NCBI RefSeq assembly: GCF_018446385.1
Contig: NC_056002.1
Location: 9,868,894 to 9,932,893 of the forward strand
Length of the DNA stretch: 64,000 nt
Reading direction: 5' to 3'
Origin: Zingiber officinale
Taxonomy: Eukaryota; Streptophyta; Magnoliopsida; Zingiberales; Zingiberaceae
Below the pieces are notes generated by a model. That model worked only from the letters and a program-made list of their open reading frames with translations. It was not told the DNA's origin and ran no database searches. The position numbers were made by a program, and so were the translations under genes. Below, one piece after another: positions 32,530 to 47,105 of the stretch. The first letter of the stretch is position 1, and each line of letters begins with the position of its first letter.

Positions 32530-32587
32530 GTCTAGGTGCTTAAATTCATTTTTTTAAAAAAAAAAAATCAACATTTTCTTAAAGAAA

Positions 32588-32890
32588 TATTATACCCTGT
32601 GAATATCTAAAATTTTTTATTTTGAATACCATAACTCAAGAAGGAAACCTGAACGTTAGAGGAAAAATCTTATTAACTCAAACTCATTATAACCTAACTT
32701 CTAAATTCTAAAATCTCTAATCCTAAATATATATAATATACTTCGTAAGTATCTAAAATTTTTAATTTTAAATACTATAATCCAAAAGGGAAACCTGAAC
32801 CTTAGAGAGAAAATCTTATTGGATTAAACTCATTATAACTCAATTCCTAAATTCTAAAATTTTAAATCCTAAATATATATAATATATCTT
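32588..32890. repeat. Tandem duplication, period about 147 bp
   Basis: Two units share GTATCTAAAATTTTTAATTTT-like starts (about 32603 and 32749), then AAACCTGAACxTTAGAG, CTCATTATAACxyAA, CTAAATTCTAAAAT and TCCTAAATATATATAATATA. No coding role. Downstream (32905-33130) a few GGCGCTTGGATTC-like phrases repeat irregularly. Confidence 0.75.
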
Positions 32891-34616
32891 AAAAATAAAA
32901 AAAAATATGATTGAATCCAGGGTGCCTGGCTTTAACTCTAGGCGCTTGGATTCAATTTGGATGCCAGGATTCAACTCTAGGCACTCAGATTCTGAATTTA
33001 ATCCAAGTGCCCCGGGGTCCGCAGCACAGCAAACTCGGTGTGTGTGTATATATAACTGATATCATGAACGCTTATTTGGTACACGACTATGACGCCTTGG
33101 GTTCGATCCAAGCGCCTAGGTTAAATAGTTTGTTTAACTCTTTACTCCTAGAATTCAAGCTTCCCAATTATATTATAGTGTTTAAACTAAATTTTTTTAA
33201 TATTTTACCTAAAATTTTACCTCTAAAGTTCAGACTTCCCAATTGAATTACAGTGTTCAAATTAAAAGAAAAAAATTTAAAAAAAATAGGCAGGATATAA
33301 TAATATATTTGGGGTTTATATTTGAAGAAATATTGATTTTTAAATTTTTTTTCAAAAAATAATCAAGACTCCTAGATTCAATATAAGCGCGCCTCGACTA
33401 CTATCGTGGACTGCATCTATATGTCTTTCGTCACGTAAATGTTATTGTTAAGTAACTATAATCAGCCTAAGTTCGACAATAATTTTGTATTAAAAATACA
33501 CCAGGTTGACTTTATTTTATAAATAGAGAAGACTAATTAGGATGTGGAACCAAAGTTGATGAATATGATTATACTCAGGAGAATTTTGGATTGTTTCTAA
33601 TAAGTTTAAGTTTATTCGTGAGTTTTTATCAAAATTTAATGGGTTAATTCCTAATTTAGTCCCTTATTATTTGACATAGTCCCGATTTCATCCCTATTTT
33701 TTCAATTGACCAAGTTTAGTACTCCAATTTTCGAACGTCTTCCCAAATCAATCCTTCCGTCCAAATCTCTGTTAAAGTAGACAGGGCAACTTGTTTAACC
33801 GGTGGAAGTGACCAGTTACTTTTAGATCTTGCACTGTTTTCCCTAATTCTGGAGTTGCCCTAGAAATCGACTCACGCGTTGTTCATCGATGCAAGGAGAG
33901 GTAGCGTATTTTGTCAAGCTTTTTGTCATTCTTTCTCCTCGCTGCTTCCATTTCACCCTCCTCTAGGTCTCCCCTCCCCTCCCCTCCCACCTCTCTTTGT
34001 TATTTTGATTTTAGCTTATCATTCATACAGATACAACTACGCAAGTACAGCTAGATCAAAAGTCCCTCCTTTGGTACATACTTACTGGAGATTTTGGAGC
34101 AACTCTAACAAGTGAGGGCAACTTTTGTTGTGTGTTTGCTCTTCACGACTGGTATGCTCCTCCAATTCTATAACATAGAAAACAAATGGTTTCTGACAAT
34201 AGCATTTCCAAACTTCGTTTGTTGAGATTATGTAAAGTAAAATATAAACTTCATTCACTCAATTTGTATTTGAATGAAATTGAATTTGTAAATGATTCTA
34301 GTCATGCTCAAAGATATGAAGGGTAATGTAATTCCATTATTTTCTTTTCCAAGCAGAGTGACAAAAAACTAGTGAAGAACTCAAGCTAAGCTTCCATACA
34401 TTGTAGAGTATTTTTATTCTGCGTGAAGTAGATTTGTTGATATCACACTCGCTCTCCCCTTATTTAATGACTCAACGTAGTAAAACTTGCTTGGATCACA
34501 CTCTAAATTATGGTAAGATATACACAAATGAAGTACTTAATGTTTTGCTAATTTACTATGTCATAATTTTCATTAATTCATTGAGTTATTAATTATTAAT
34601 TGTGCATATTTTTTAG

Positions 34617-37032
34617 GACTTTGTGGTGAACCAGATTTCCTTATAATTAAGTTTCATTATAATGGGGAGATGAAATCTAGTCTTCATGACAAAAAATATA
34701 TCGGTGGACAATTCGATTATTTTGACTATGTTGATAGGGATATTTTAGGGATGATTGAATTGTGGGGCTATGCAGAGGATATAGGCTATAAAGACAAGCA
34801 ATCTATCAAATTTTGGCATAAATTTGAAGAAACATTGAAAGATGGAAAATATTTGGAAACTGACACAGATGTTTTGGATATTATCCCCCATATTCCTAGT
34901 AATTATAAGGTTGAAATATACATTGAGCAGAATGATGGTCAGACGAGGTTGGGGAGCATACTGATTGGGATGGAGAAAGATGTCAGGAAATCTGAGATAG
35001 ATAATATCAACAAAGCTGTTGATGAATTTGAAGAAAGTGATTACGATTTTAATGAAAATGATAGGTTGTTTGAAACTTTTGTGGATTATGATGCAAGAGT
35101 CAGTAAAGAGAAAGACATGACTGGTGATGGACACATTTCTGATGAGTTGCTTCATATGATGCAACAACATGAAGGGGATGTTGATTGTGTGAATGATGAT
35201 GGTTTTGGAAATCCATTAACTTCTGATGATGAGGATGAAATACGAGATTTCCCTATTTATGATAAAAATACTGATTCTGAAAACCCACAATTGAAGCTTG
35301 GGTTGATTTTTAATTCGAAGAAAGAAGCAAAATTTGCAATTGAGAGTTATTGCATCAGAAAAGGAATGTCAGTTATGTTTGTAAAGAATGATGGCAAGAG
35401 ACTTAGAGCAAAATGTAGAAACAATGATTGTGGATGATTAATTCATGTTTCGATGATGACCAACGACACGTGTTGGCAAGTTAAAACTTTCAAAGAGAAA
35501 CACAACAATTGTGTTTGGACGATTGAAAATAAATGCATTACCTCAAGTTGGTTAGGGAAAACATTTGTCAAAAAATTCATGACAAATCCCAAGTTAGGAA
35601 GCCTTGAGTTCAAGAATGAGATTCACGAATCGATGAATGCAGAGATTTCTAGGAAAGTGGCTTACCTAGCGAAGAGAAAGGCATTGAGTTTGGGCGAGGG
35701 AAGTGTTGAGGAGCAGTTTGGTAAAATTAGAAATTATTGTGCTGAGTTGATACGGACTGATAGAGATGCCACCGTCATTTTGAAGTTAACTGAGGATGAA
35801 GTTAGACCGAGGTTTCAAAGAATGCATGTTTGCTTTTCTGCATGCAAGTTAGGATTCCAAGATACATGTACGCCTGTCATTGGTGTTGATGGTTGTTTTC
35901 TGAAATCAAAAACAGGTGGGCAGTTATTGTCAGTTGTTGGATTGGATCCAATAATAATATATTTCCAATATGTTATGCCTTAGTTGAGGGAGAAACAAAA
36001 GATACTTGGATGTGATTTTTGTGGTTGTTAGCTGTTGACATAAACTTAGGAAATGACTGTGCATGGACATTTATGTCAGACAAACAGAAAGGATTGATTC
36101 CTGCTTTGGACAGTTTGTTTCCGAATGCTGAGCACAGATTTTGTGTACGACATATGCATAGCAACATGAAAAATGATGGATATAAAAGTGTAGCCATTAA
36201 AAATGCTTTATGCGATGCTGCAAAGGCGACAACAGTTCAAGAATTTCGTAAGAGGATGCAAGAGTTGAAGGAGATTGATCGTAATGCATATGAGTGGTTA
36301 GCAAAAAAGCATGAGAATCATTGGAGTAAGGCATTTTTCAGCACTATCCCCAAATGTGATATATTGTTAAATAATATGTGTGAGTGCTTCAATAGTTTGA
36401 TTTTGGATGCAAGAGAGAAATCAATAATTGAAATGTTTGAAGCAATCAGAAATTTGTTGATGCGGCGGTTTCAATTAAATCGTGAGAAGACTGAAAAATG
36501 AAATACAAGAAACTGTCCAAGGATAAGAGCTATCTTAGCTAAAATTTCTTTAGAGGCTGCCAAACTTATTCCTATGAAATCAGATGATATGCATTTCCAA
36601 ATTAAGGCAACAAGTAGTCAAGAGCAGCACATGGTGGACCTTTCTACAAATTCTTGCAGTTGTAGACAATGGGATTTGACAGGTATTGCATGCAAGCATG
36701 CATTATGTGCACTTTGGTGTAAACATGAAGACACTGAGCCTTTTGTTAGTCACTACTACAAGACTGAAGCTTACAAGAAATGTTATTCAAGATCAATAAT
36801 GCCGATTAATGGACCTGATTTGTGGCTAGATTGTGTGTTTCCACCTCCACTTCCTCTAGCTTATAATAAGAAAAAAGCTGGAAGACCGGCCAAATTGAGA
36901 AGAAGAGAACCTGACGAACCTCCAGCAAAATGTCATACCAAATTGAAAGCTCCACATAGACAAAACCAATGCAAGAGTTGTGGCCATTTAGGTCATAATC
37001 AAAGGACTTGTACAGATGATAGAAACATATAA
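34617..37032 (+). pseudogene. MuDR-type MULE transposase, three in-frame TGA and one frameshift
   Basis: The exon opens after a splice acceptor TTTTTTAG|GA near 34616 and reads LCGEPDFLIIKFHYNGEM. The N-terminal domain ends with CRNNDCG, TGA (35435), LIHVS, where family members have CxWxIHAS. The catalytic MULE domain reads VIGVDGCFLK (first Asp, about 35879-35908) and FMSDKQKGL (second Asp), then HRFCVRHMHSNMK. A frameshift lies in an AAT run near 35950, followed by TGA at 36013 and 36499. A SWIM zinc finger (CSCRQWDLTGIACKHALCAL, about 36654-36713) and a zinc knuckle CKSCGHLGHNQRTC (about 36973-37014) follow. All domains are recognisable, but no single product is possible. Confidence 0.92.
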
Positions 37033-37040
37033 CAAGAGGC

Positions 37041-37640
37041 AACTTCACAGCAAAGTAGTGTCCAACCAACAAACATCAATTCGGTACTCAATACAAGGGA
37101 GAAAGTACAAGTTAGTTAAAAACATTCTATGAAAATAGTTTCTTAAAGTTTTGTTAACAATTGTAATTTTGATACAGGTGAAGAGACGAAATAGAATTGA
37201 GATACAGATTGGAGGGAGCTCGAACACCTTATCAAATGTGAATGTAAGTTTACTTAATTTCATTTTATGCTTTTGCTTCCATGTATTAAACTAGTAAACA
37301 TATTGTTGACAGATGACAGACAGAAACACAGAACAAGATACAACTTCACAGCAAAGTAGTGTCCAACCAACAAACATCAATTCGATACTCAATACAAGGG
37401 AGAAAGTACAAGTTAGTTAAAAACATTCTATGAAAATAGTTTCTTAAAGTTTTGTTAACAATTATAATTTTCATACAGGTGAAGAGACCAAATAGAATGG
37501 AGGGAGCTCGAACACCTTATCAAATGTGAATGTAAGTTTACTTAATTTCATTTTATGCTTTTGCTTCCATGTATTAAACTATTAAACATATTGTTGAAAT
37601 GAATTTAGGTGGATCAATCTACCATCATTCAAACACCAGT
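37041..37640 (+). repeat. 301-bp tandem duplication in the 3' part of the transposase gene
   Basis: AACTTCACAGCAAAGTAGTG starts at 37041 and again at 37342. Each unit contains TACAGGTGAAGAGAC (splice acceptor-like) and CAAATGTGAATGTAAGT (donor-like), so a small exon with parts of its introns was copied. The second unit lacks 18 bp. Confidence 0.88.
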
Positions 37641-37812
37641 GTTTGTTAAAGGTGGTAGAAATTACACCACAATCTCCAAACTTCGATCGATATCAAGTGA
37701 TTCAAGAAGACAAGTTCAATCAATGTCTCAACCAGTGTCAAAACCTAGGTCTGGCCTAAATATTTCGAAGAAGAGAATAACTTCATCACAATCTTCTGTC
37801 ATCAAGAAATGA
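37609..37812 (+). CDS. Probable last exon of the MULE transposase gene
   Basis: After TTTAG at 37608 an open stretch encodes about 67 residues, VDQSTIIQTPVFVKGGRNYT to a basic, Ser-rich end (KPRSGLNISKKRI, SSVIKK) and TGA at 37810. Position after the zinc knuckle exon and low complexity fit the variable C-terminal tail of MuDR-type transposases. There is no catalytic content. Confidence 0.5.
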   Translation: MDQSTIIQTPVFVKGGRNYTTISKLRSISSDSRRQVQSMSQPVSKPRSGLNISKKRITSSQSSVIKK

Positions 37813-37972
37813 TCAATGCTTGTTATATGAATTTTGGATTTTTTACTTTTGGTACTGGTGTTTGTTGTGTATTGGTACTGGTGGATATTTTTGGTGCTTA
37901 TGGTTGTTATGTTTTGGTTAGGCACGGTATTTTAGTGTTGGAGTTTATGTTTTGGAACGATGGATATATATT

Positions 37973-38096
37973 AGCTTTCTTCCAACCTCATTTGTATAAA
38001 GGTAAATAGTTTCTTTTAACACACTTGCTCATTATTAGCTTTCTTCCAACCTCATTTGTATAAGGGTAAATAGTTTCTTTTAACATATGTAGACTG
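37973..38096 (+). repeat. 62-bp tandem duplication in the MULE
   Basis: TAGCTTTCTTCCAACCTCAT begins at about 37973 and again at about 38035, each followed by TTGTATAAxGGTAAATAG. Probably 3' untranslated sequence of the transposase gene. Confidence 0.85.
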
Positions 38097-38457
38097 CTCC
38101 TTGATTCAAGCAATGCTAGCACATTAGTTTTATACAAACCCATTTTATTTAAATTCATCAAAAAGCATAATCTCACTTTGCACATGCTATCGCAAAGAGA
38201 ACCTATCGCATAGCCTTCTGGTTCATTTGTTTAAAATACAAAAAAAATCCATTTCTATGGTAATTAACAGTTTAAAAAACACCATATCACTTGCTTATTT
38301 CCTCAGATAAAAGGGACCATTAAATATAAAAACCATAACTAATAGATCATTCAGTTTGGTAATGACTGATACAACACAAAGGGTTAATATCTGAGAACAA
38401 CATTAACTAATAACTAATAACACAGTTGAGTAGTAACAATAACAAGTTCCATCGTCA

Positions 38458-38931
38458 TCACAAGTGCAAGGATTCAAATATTGTATCAATCTTTTCATAT
38501 ATCTTCGCAACTCTTGCTGCATGATCACGATTCTCACGTTTTAACTCCAGTTGAGCATCTCGTAGCTTAGCAATTTTTTCAGATTTGTTAGGTGTTATAC
38601 TTGAACTTGAATTGGAATTTGAAGTTGAAGTCACAGAATTGTTGTCACTAAAAGCAAATGAAGCAGCTGCGGGTTATTTCGACTGTCTTTAAAAATGCAC
38701 CATAAGCTTTCTCTGCCTCTTCTCTACTCCAATATGATTTGTGTAAAGCACTACTAAATTTATTCACTTCATTATGTATTTCTGTCCAACTATCATAAAT
38801 ACCATGATTACGTCCAACAAATACAACATATGTTTTGCCCTACATCAGAAATAGATTTAAAAGCACATTATTTCCGATGAGAAAAAGTATAAATTGCGTT
38901 AAAAGATTAAAATTTTCAAAAGGCTCACCAT
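38458..38931 (-). pseudogene. Viroplasmin / RNase H1 N-terminal domain protein inside the MULE (one frameshift)
   Basis: The ATG at 38931-38929 is followed at once by an intron (ATG|GTGAGC ... TGTAG|GGCAAA, 38928-38840). The product then reads MGKTYVVFVGRNHGIYDSW, then VNKFSSALHKSYWSREEAEK. This is the conserved YVVFxGRxxGIYxSWxE...Y...EAExAY signature of the caulimovirus viroplasmin / RNase H1 N-terminal fold, a small nucleic-acid-binding domain. A one-base frameshift near 38680 separates it from a Ser-rich linker and a coiled-coil tail (KIAKLRDAQLELKRENRDHA to FESLHL, TGA at 38458). No RNase H catalytic domain follows. It sits antisense to the transposase gene within the same TIRs. It may be a captured host domain or an accessory MULE gene. 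Confidence 0.78.
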
Positions 38932-39589
38932 TTTAACACGAATCACCTTAACAAGTTCAACTATGTTTGCATAATATAGTCAATATTCCATAATTAAAAC
39001 TTTTAAATGTAAACATAGAAGCTACAACAAAATAATTAGCCAAAATTAGTTAACAGTGCTTAGTGAGGGAGTATATCTGTATATGGCATCGTGATCAAAC
39101 TTCCAACTGTACAAACTTTTAAAGCTTCCCTTTTGCACTTCGAAAACAAAATAACATAACAAACTAGCATATTTTTTCTTTTGCAAAGTAGGGCACATAA
39201 ATTGAATCGGTGTAGCTTCATGGAGGATTGGAAAGAGTAAATCTTTTTGGAAACGGAGAAAAAGTGAAACTCAGTGAGATTAAATTCTACCAAGTGCCTA
39301 TAGCAATCAATCATTGACGAAACTCGGTGACAGATGAATGCTAAGCTTGACAAAACTCGGTGACAAATGAATGAAAAGCTAGAATGTAAAATAGCAGGAT
39401 GAAAATGGTGGAAGGAGAGGGGAGACTTGTTGAAGGATGAAATGGAATCAGAGAGGAGAAAGAATGGCAACAACAGCAAGAATCTACTACCTCTCCCGAA
39501 ATCGCTGAACAAGGCGATCACTGAAATATTCTACCTCTAGGTCATCTCTAGAATGGGGAAAGAACGCAACAATAAAAACAAGACGATTC
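38932..39589. other. MULE right interior, no supported gene
   Basis: This is the probable promoter side of the antisense gene. A 153-codon minus-strand frame (39060-39521) is Ser/Leu/Phe-rich without a recognised motif. A 50-bp phrase GACxAAACTCGGTGACAxATGAATG occurs twice (about 39317 and 39352), which inflates that frame. Confidence 0.5.
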
Positions 39590-40690
39590 GGTCACTTCCA
39601 CCGGTTAAACAAGTCGCCCCGCCTACTTTAACAAAGATTTGGACGGAATGATTGATTTGGAAAAACGTTCGAAAATTAGAGGGCTAAATTTGGTCAATTG
39701 AAAAATGAGGGACTAAATCAGCACCACGTCAAATAATAAGGGACTATTGAGAATTACCCCAAAATTTAATAATGATTATATAGGGTCTATATTTATAAAT
39801 TTTAAATATGATAGAATCAGGGGAGTTTTAGGAAGATATATAGGCCTTGTTCTTAAATATGATGATATTGAGTGCATTAGTGATTTTATACCAAAAAGAC
39901 ACCTTTGAATTTATTTTAGAAACTTAATTAGATTAATTAGAGTGCAAAACTAGGTCGGTGGATTTGGATACACTAAGGAAACTCTTAGAACTGTATTATT
40001 TCTAATTTGAATTGATTCTGATAAATCTAAGTTCATAAATGAGTTTGATCAAAAGTCATTTATTTGTGCATAGAATCCAAATTCACAAATTTTCAACATG
40101 GTCGCGCGGAAGAATAATATGTAAGAGAAGTGTTGTTAAATGAATACGATGAGTCAAAGTCCAATAGTGATTTCTCGCAAAGCTATATAAGTCTAATTTT
40201 GTTTCAGAAATCAGTGCATCCTAACTAGGATGAGAAACTAAGATCGAAGGATTGCACTGACTAGGATGAGAAACTAAGATCGAAGGATATGATTTCACCC
40301 AAAATAATTTTAAGAGTATATTAATTTTGATTTAGATTGAATCTAATAAACCTCATGCTATCAATAAATTTTAATCAAAATTCACTATTTTTAACATGAT
40401 TAGATCATGAGAGTTTCAATTATAACAAAAGATGATTACGTTTATCCCAGACGTCATTTACAGTCTGTCTCCAGATTATGTAAAAAGAGATAAATCATGA
40501 GATCAGTTTATAATTGATCGTCAAATAGCTAAAGAGTGATAAAAGTTTTTCTCCGATGACATATGCTTAGTGTTATTGTTAAGTACATATGATGAGCCTA
40601 AGTTCAGAAATAACTTTATGTCAAAACTATATAAGTTTAAATTTATTTCAAATACTTATAATAAATTAAATAGGGTGCAAACGATAAGTA

Positions 40691-41218
40691 GGTTTACACT
40701 CAAGAGATTCTGAAGAATACATGTCGATTTTGATCAAATTTAATAAGCCCAAGTGTCAAGAAATTTTAAACATTATCAAGGAGAGTCCCAGAAATATTGA
40801 AAATGTAAATAAAAATAAAAGGTAAATTTCATTATGAACCCATATTAGAATTTTCAACACAAGGTTTTTTGTTTATATTGTTGCACAAATATGTATGTTG
40901 TGAAAAAATTCATGAATAAAGACTCTCTCACTGAACTAAATTAACTTGTACATGACTATTTGGCAAATGCCAACTAGTGAGAAGTTGAAGTTGAATTTAT
41001 AATTACAATTCAACAAATTTCCTTTGTCCGTGGTTGAGTAAATATGTTAAGTGTAAATCCATTTGCAACTTTTTAAAGTAATATAATTTAATCAACTCTG
41101 TTCTAAGGTATAATAAAAAGTAATATTTTAAATAATAAATTACGAATAAAATAATATTATAATAATTTTTAAAGAGTGTTACCTTTTGTATAATGTAGAT
41201 AATTAAAGATCCTCTTTT

Positions 41219-41253
<35 letters not shown>

Positions 41254-42660
41254 CTACAAAGACAATCCAATATACTAAGCTCTCGCGATATACTAAGCTC
41301 TCATTATGCGAGGTCCTGAAAAAAGATTCATTATAAATAATCTTACTCTACTTTTTTTTGTAAAAGATTGTTTACTATGATTTTTTTTATCACAAAATAA
41401 TTATTTTACCATTACGTCAAAACTTCAATATTTCATACCACTAAAAAAAAACTAAAAATAACATTTACCGTAATTGAGTAGTGACAACTAAGATGGTAAA
41501 TAAAAAAGACAAACAAACACGACAATAGTCTTATTTATGTTCATTTTACAGTAAAATAAATTCTAAAAACTAGTAAAACTCAATTTGTTAATATTCATCA
41601 ATAATTAATAAATAAATTTATTAATTAATGTTTTTAAAATCTTAATTATTAATTTTTTATTTAAATATATAAAAACATAATAATTTAAATAATAAAAATT
41701 TAATCAATATTTTGTCTAAATACGGAAAAAAAAACAATGTTATTGATTGAACTCAATAAAAAACGCTTAAATTGAATGACAAATTTAAATAAAATTGATA
41801 ATAATGAATAAACTTGAACCCATAGCCCCGCTTTATTTTTAATACATTTAAATAAATTTGATTTAAAACAAATGAATAAACTTGAATTTACACCCCTAGT
41901 TGACTAGTTCCAAGGGTTCTAGTTGACTTTGCAGTAAATTTTACAGTGAAATCAAGGCTATTTTTTAAATAAAAAAAAAATTGGGCATTTACAATGGGAA
42001 CTAATGGAGCATTACTGAAAAATGAGACATTAATGACATTTGCAAATAACTTTTTGTTTATTTGAAATGTTCATGGCACATCACCACTTAACACAAGTAG
42101 AATGAAATAATAAACATATGATAAATACGTGAACACTTCTGAAAGAAAAATGACAGTTCAAATACAACAACAAAGGAAATATATGATAGATTAGTTTAAA
42201 GATGGAAGTATGTGAAAAAACAAGCAATTAACCCTTTTAAGAATACTCAATAAGGCCATTTTTTTGGAAGACTGAAGATTTCATAACAAATCCTCTCATG
42301 ATTGGCATGAGTAATTGCAACACTCTTAAAATATTGCAACGAGCTAGTGATAAATGCTTTGAAATGTTAATATATGCAACCCAGGGAACTGGAAAGATTC
42401 ATCCAAACATCATTTGAAACAATAAAGTTGAACATGAAGGGAAATCTCGTGCATATTTTTAAGTTGATTATGAAAGTGTTACCTCACCGGAGGAAAGTGG
42501 AATGTAAACGAGGAAAAATCTCAAAGAGTATTATTGATATAATAATAATAATAATAATAATACTAATAATACTAATAATAATAGGGTGGGGGTGCACCTC
42601 ATGACTGCCTCCAACCAAACTTTAGAAGAATTGCCTGAGAAAAATGGGAATCATGCAATC
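40691..42660. other. Gene-free AT-rich region downstream of the IDH gene
   Basis: I see no gene. Contents: a 30-base poly-T run at about 41221-41251, a short repeat GATATACTAAGCTCTC (41270-41300), and a TAA-type trinucleotide run at 42538-42583 that produces the Ile-rich tail of the frame 42374-42604. The part 40800-40930 resembles 25850-25985 (TATGTTGTGAA), suggesting the duplicated segment extends here. The 3'UTR of the IDH gene should lie just left of 42661. Confidence 0.5.
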
Positions 42661-42661
42661 C

Positions 42662-45912
<3,251 letters not shown>

Positions 45913-46390
45913 CGGTGAAGGTGCCTACACAGATCAACCTGCATCACGAAAGGCAACCATTTCTGAGAAGTCTTTACGCAACGAATAAAGACAACCATAT
46001 CACGGACACAATATACGAACAGAAAATCAACTTGAGAACGGCGAAGAGAGAAATTTGAAACATCACGTCAACTACCCAAGGAAAAGAAAGGCAACGTCGA
46101 AAAGAACATTCAGATAACTCAAAACCCTAAAGAGACAAAGACAGCAAACTCAGACCTGGACAGTTCAACGAAGAATGAGAAACAAAAAGCGCTGCAAACT
46201 ACAGGTGGTCGATCCACAGTTTACTTCTAAAAATACGAACAAATAAACAAGAGACAGAAGAGATCTAGTAGAGATCGGAGAAGCGAAAGAAGCTGACCTG
46301 CGTTCTTGCACCAAAAATTGATCGAATATTGTTCCTGACGCTAAATCTAAACAGAGAGGAAAGCGAAGAAGAGACACGGATACCCACAAC
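45913..46390 (-). promoter_or_regulatory. 5'UTR of the IDH gene with an intron
   Basis: A donor CAG|GTCAGCTTC at 46298/46297 and an acceptor GATGCAG|GTTGATC at 45939/45938 bracket a 359-bp intron lying entirely in the leader. The 25-base UTR part before ATG follows. The first exon runs upstream from 46298 to roughly 46390, where base composition changes. First introns in 5'UTRs often raise expression of plant housekeeping genes; that role here is inferred. The frame 46165-46389 is not coding. Confidence 0.6.
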
Positions 46391-46635
46391 GTCAGTTTTG
46401 GGTTCGGCAGAGGCCCGTCAAGTATATTTTATTCCAAATTTTAAAGTTACTTAATTAATCTATCGTGTATTGTGACGACTGATTCGGTAAAATTTATATA
46501 GGTCGATAAATCAGAGTCCATTAATTTAATATTAAGATAAAACAGAAAATGTTCACAGTAAATAATTTATCAATTAAGTATTTTTAATCTGTCTGTTAAA
46601 ATAAATTTATTCGTTAATTTATTGAACCTAAGACT

Positions 46636-46866
46636 TAAGAGGGTATTTGATTAAATGATGAGAATGACTATGGGTATAGATTTGATAGTAGGGTGGAATG
46701 GGAATAGGAATAGAAATGAAACTCATTAAGTTATATGAGTTTGGTTGATTACCATAAATCTAGTAATCATTCCCAAAATATTATTCCCAAACTCACAATC
46801 CAAACACTATCTTTTACTATCATTCCATTTCCTCATTCTTAAACTCATCAACCAAACACCCCCTAA
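46636..46866. mobile_element. Tourist-like MITE, 46639-46863, target duplication TAA
   Basis: 225 bp with imperfect inverted ends: GAGGGTATTTGATT on the left and the reverse complement GGGGGTGTTTGGTT on the right. TAA stands on both sides (46636-46638, 46864-46866). A TAA/TTA target and a GGxxxTGTTTGGTT end fit PIF/Harbinger MITEs. No coding. It lies about 250 bp upstream of the IDH first exon. Confidence 0.8.
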
Positions 46867-47105
46867 TACTTGATGTTAGAAAAACTGAAAATATATCTTA
46901 CCGTTGAACTATTGTCTCAAGATGAACGACCCATTGTTGCCTTTATATCATAACATTTAAGATGTTTAATAGCTAGAGTTGCAACTGTAACCTCTAATAT
47001 ACATAAAAACACAAGATTAAAACATATAATAATTCGTAGTGATCTCTCCAGATAAAGTTGATCGCTACTTGACGTCGGAAGAACAATCACAAATGAAATT
47101 GAAAA

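Larger units (their letters stand above)
33630..39770 (+). mobile_element. Mutator-like element (MULE), 33641-39759, with long TIRs
   Basis: The inverted ends are 33641-33812 (GGGTTAATTCCTAATTTAGTCC) and 39590-39759 (reverse complement GGGTAATTCTCAATAGTCCC). They share TTATTATTTGAC, CAATTGACCAA-TTTAG, AATTTTCGAACG and the inner CCGGTGGAAGTGACC. The flanks are identical 11-mers CAAAATTTAAT (33630-33640, 39760-39770); MULE target duplications are usually 9-11 bp. Inside are a MuDR-type transposase gene on plus, broken by three stops and a frameshift, and a second small gene on minus. Length 6119 bp. It is probably non-autonomous now. Confidence 0.94.
33450..40690. repeat. Second copy of the 28.1-29.1 kb repeat block, split by the MULE
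   Basis: 33450-33640 matches 28115-28310 (AAGTTCGACAATAATTTTG, GGTTGACTTTATTTT, GATGAATATGATTxTACTCAG). 39760-40690 continues as 28310-29110 does (GTTCATATTTATAAATTTTAAATATxATAGAAT, cited in parts; ATATGATGATATT; GATGAGCCTAAGTTCA). The MULE at 33641-39759 interrupts the copy at a CAAAATTTAAT site. So the block was duplicated before the MULE inserted. Confidence 0.7.

Noticed and set aside
33879..34115. 78-codon frame near the MULE left TIR
   Set aside because: Lies in the presumed promoter/leader between TIR and transposase; no motif and no splice link to the transposase exon that I can support.
39060..39521. 153-codon minus-strand frame in the MULE
   Set aside because: Low-complexity Ser/Leu/Phe sequence with an internal repeat; no recognisable motif. 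It may be promoter or leader of the viroplasmin-domain gene.
46981..46985. GCAAC as a target duplication for the minus-strand copia
   Set aside because: The right flank reads TAAAC; two of five bases differ, so I do not claim it.
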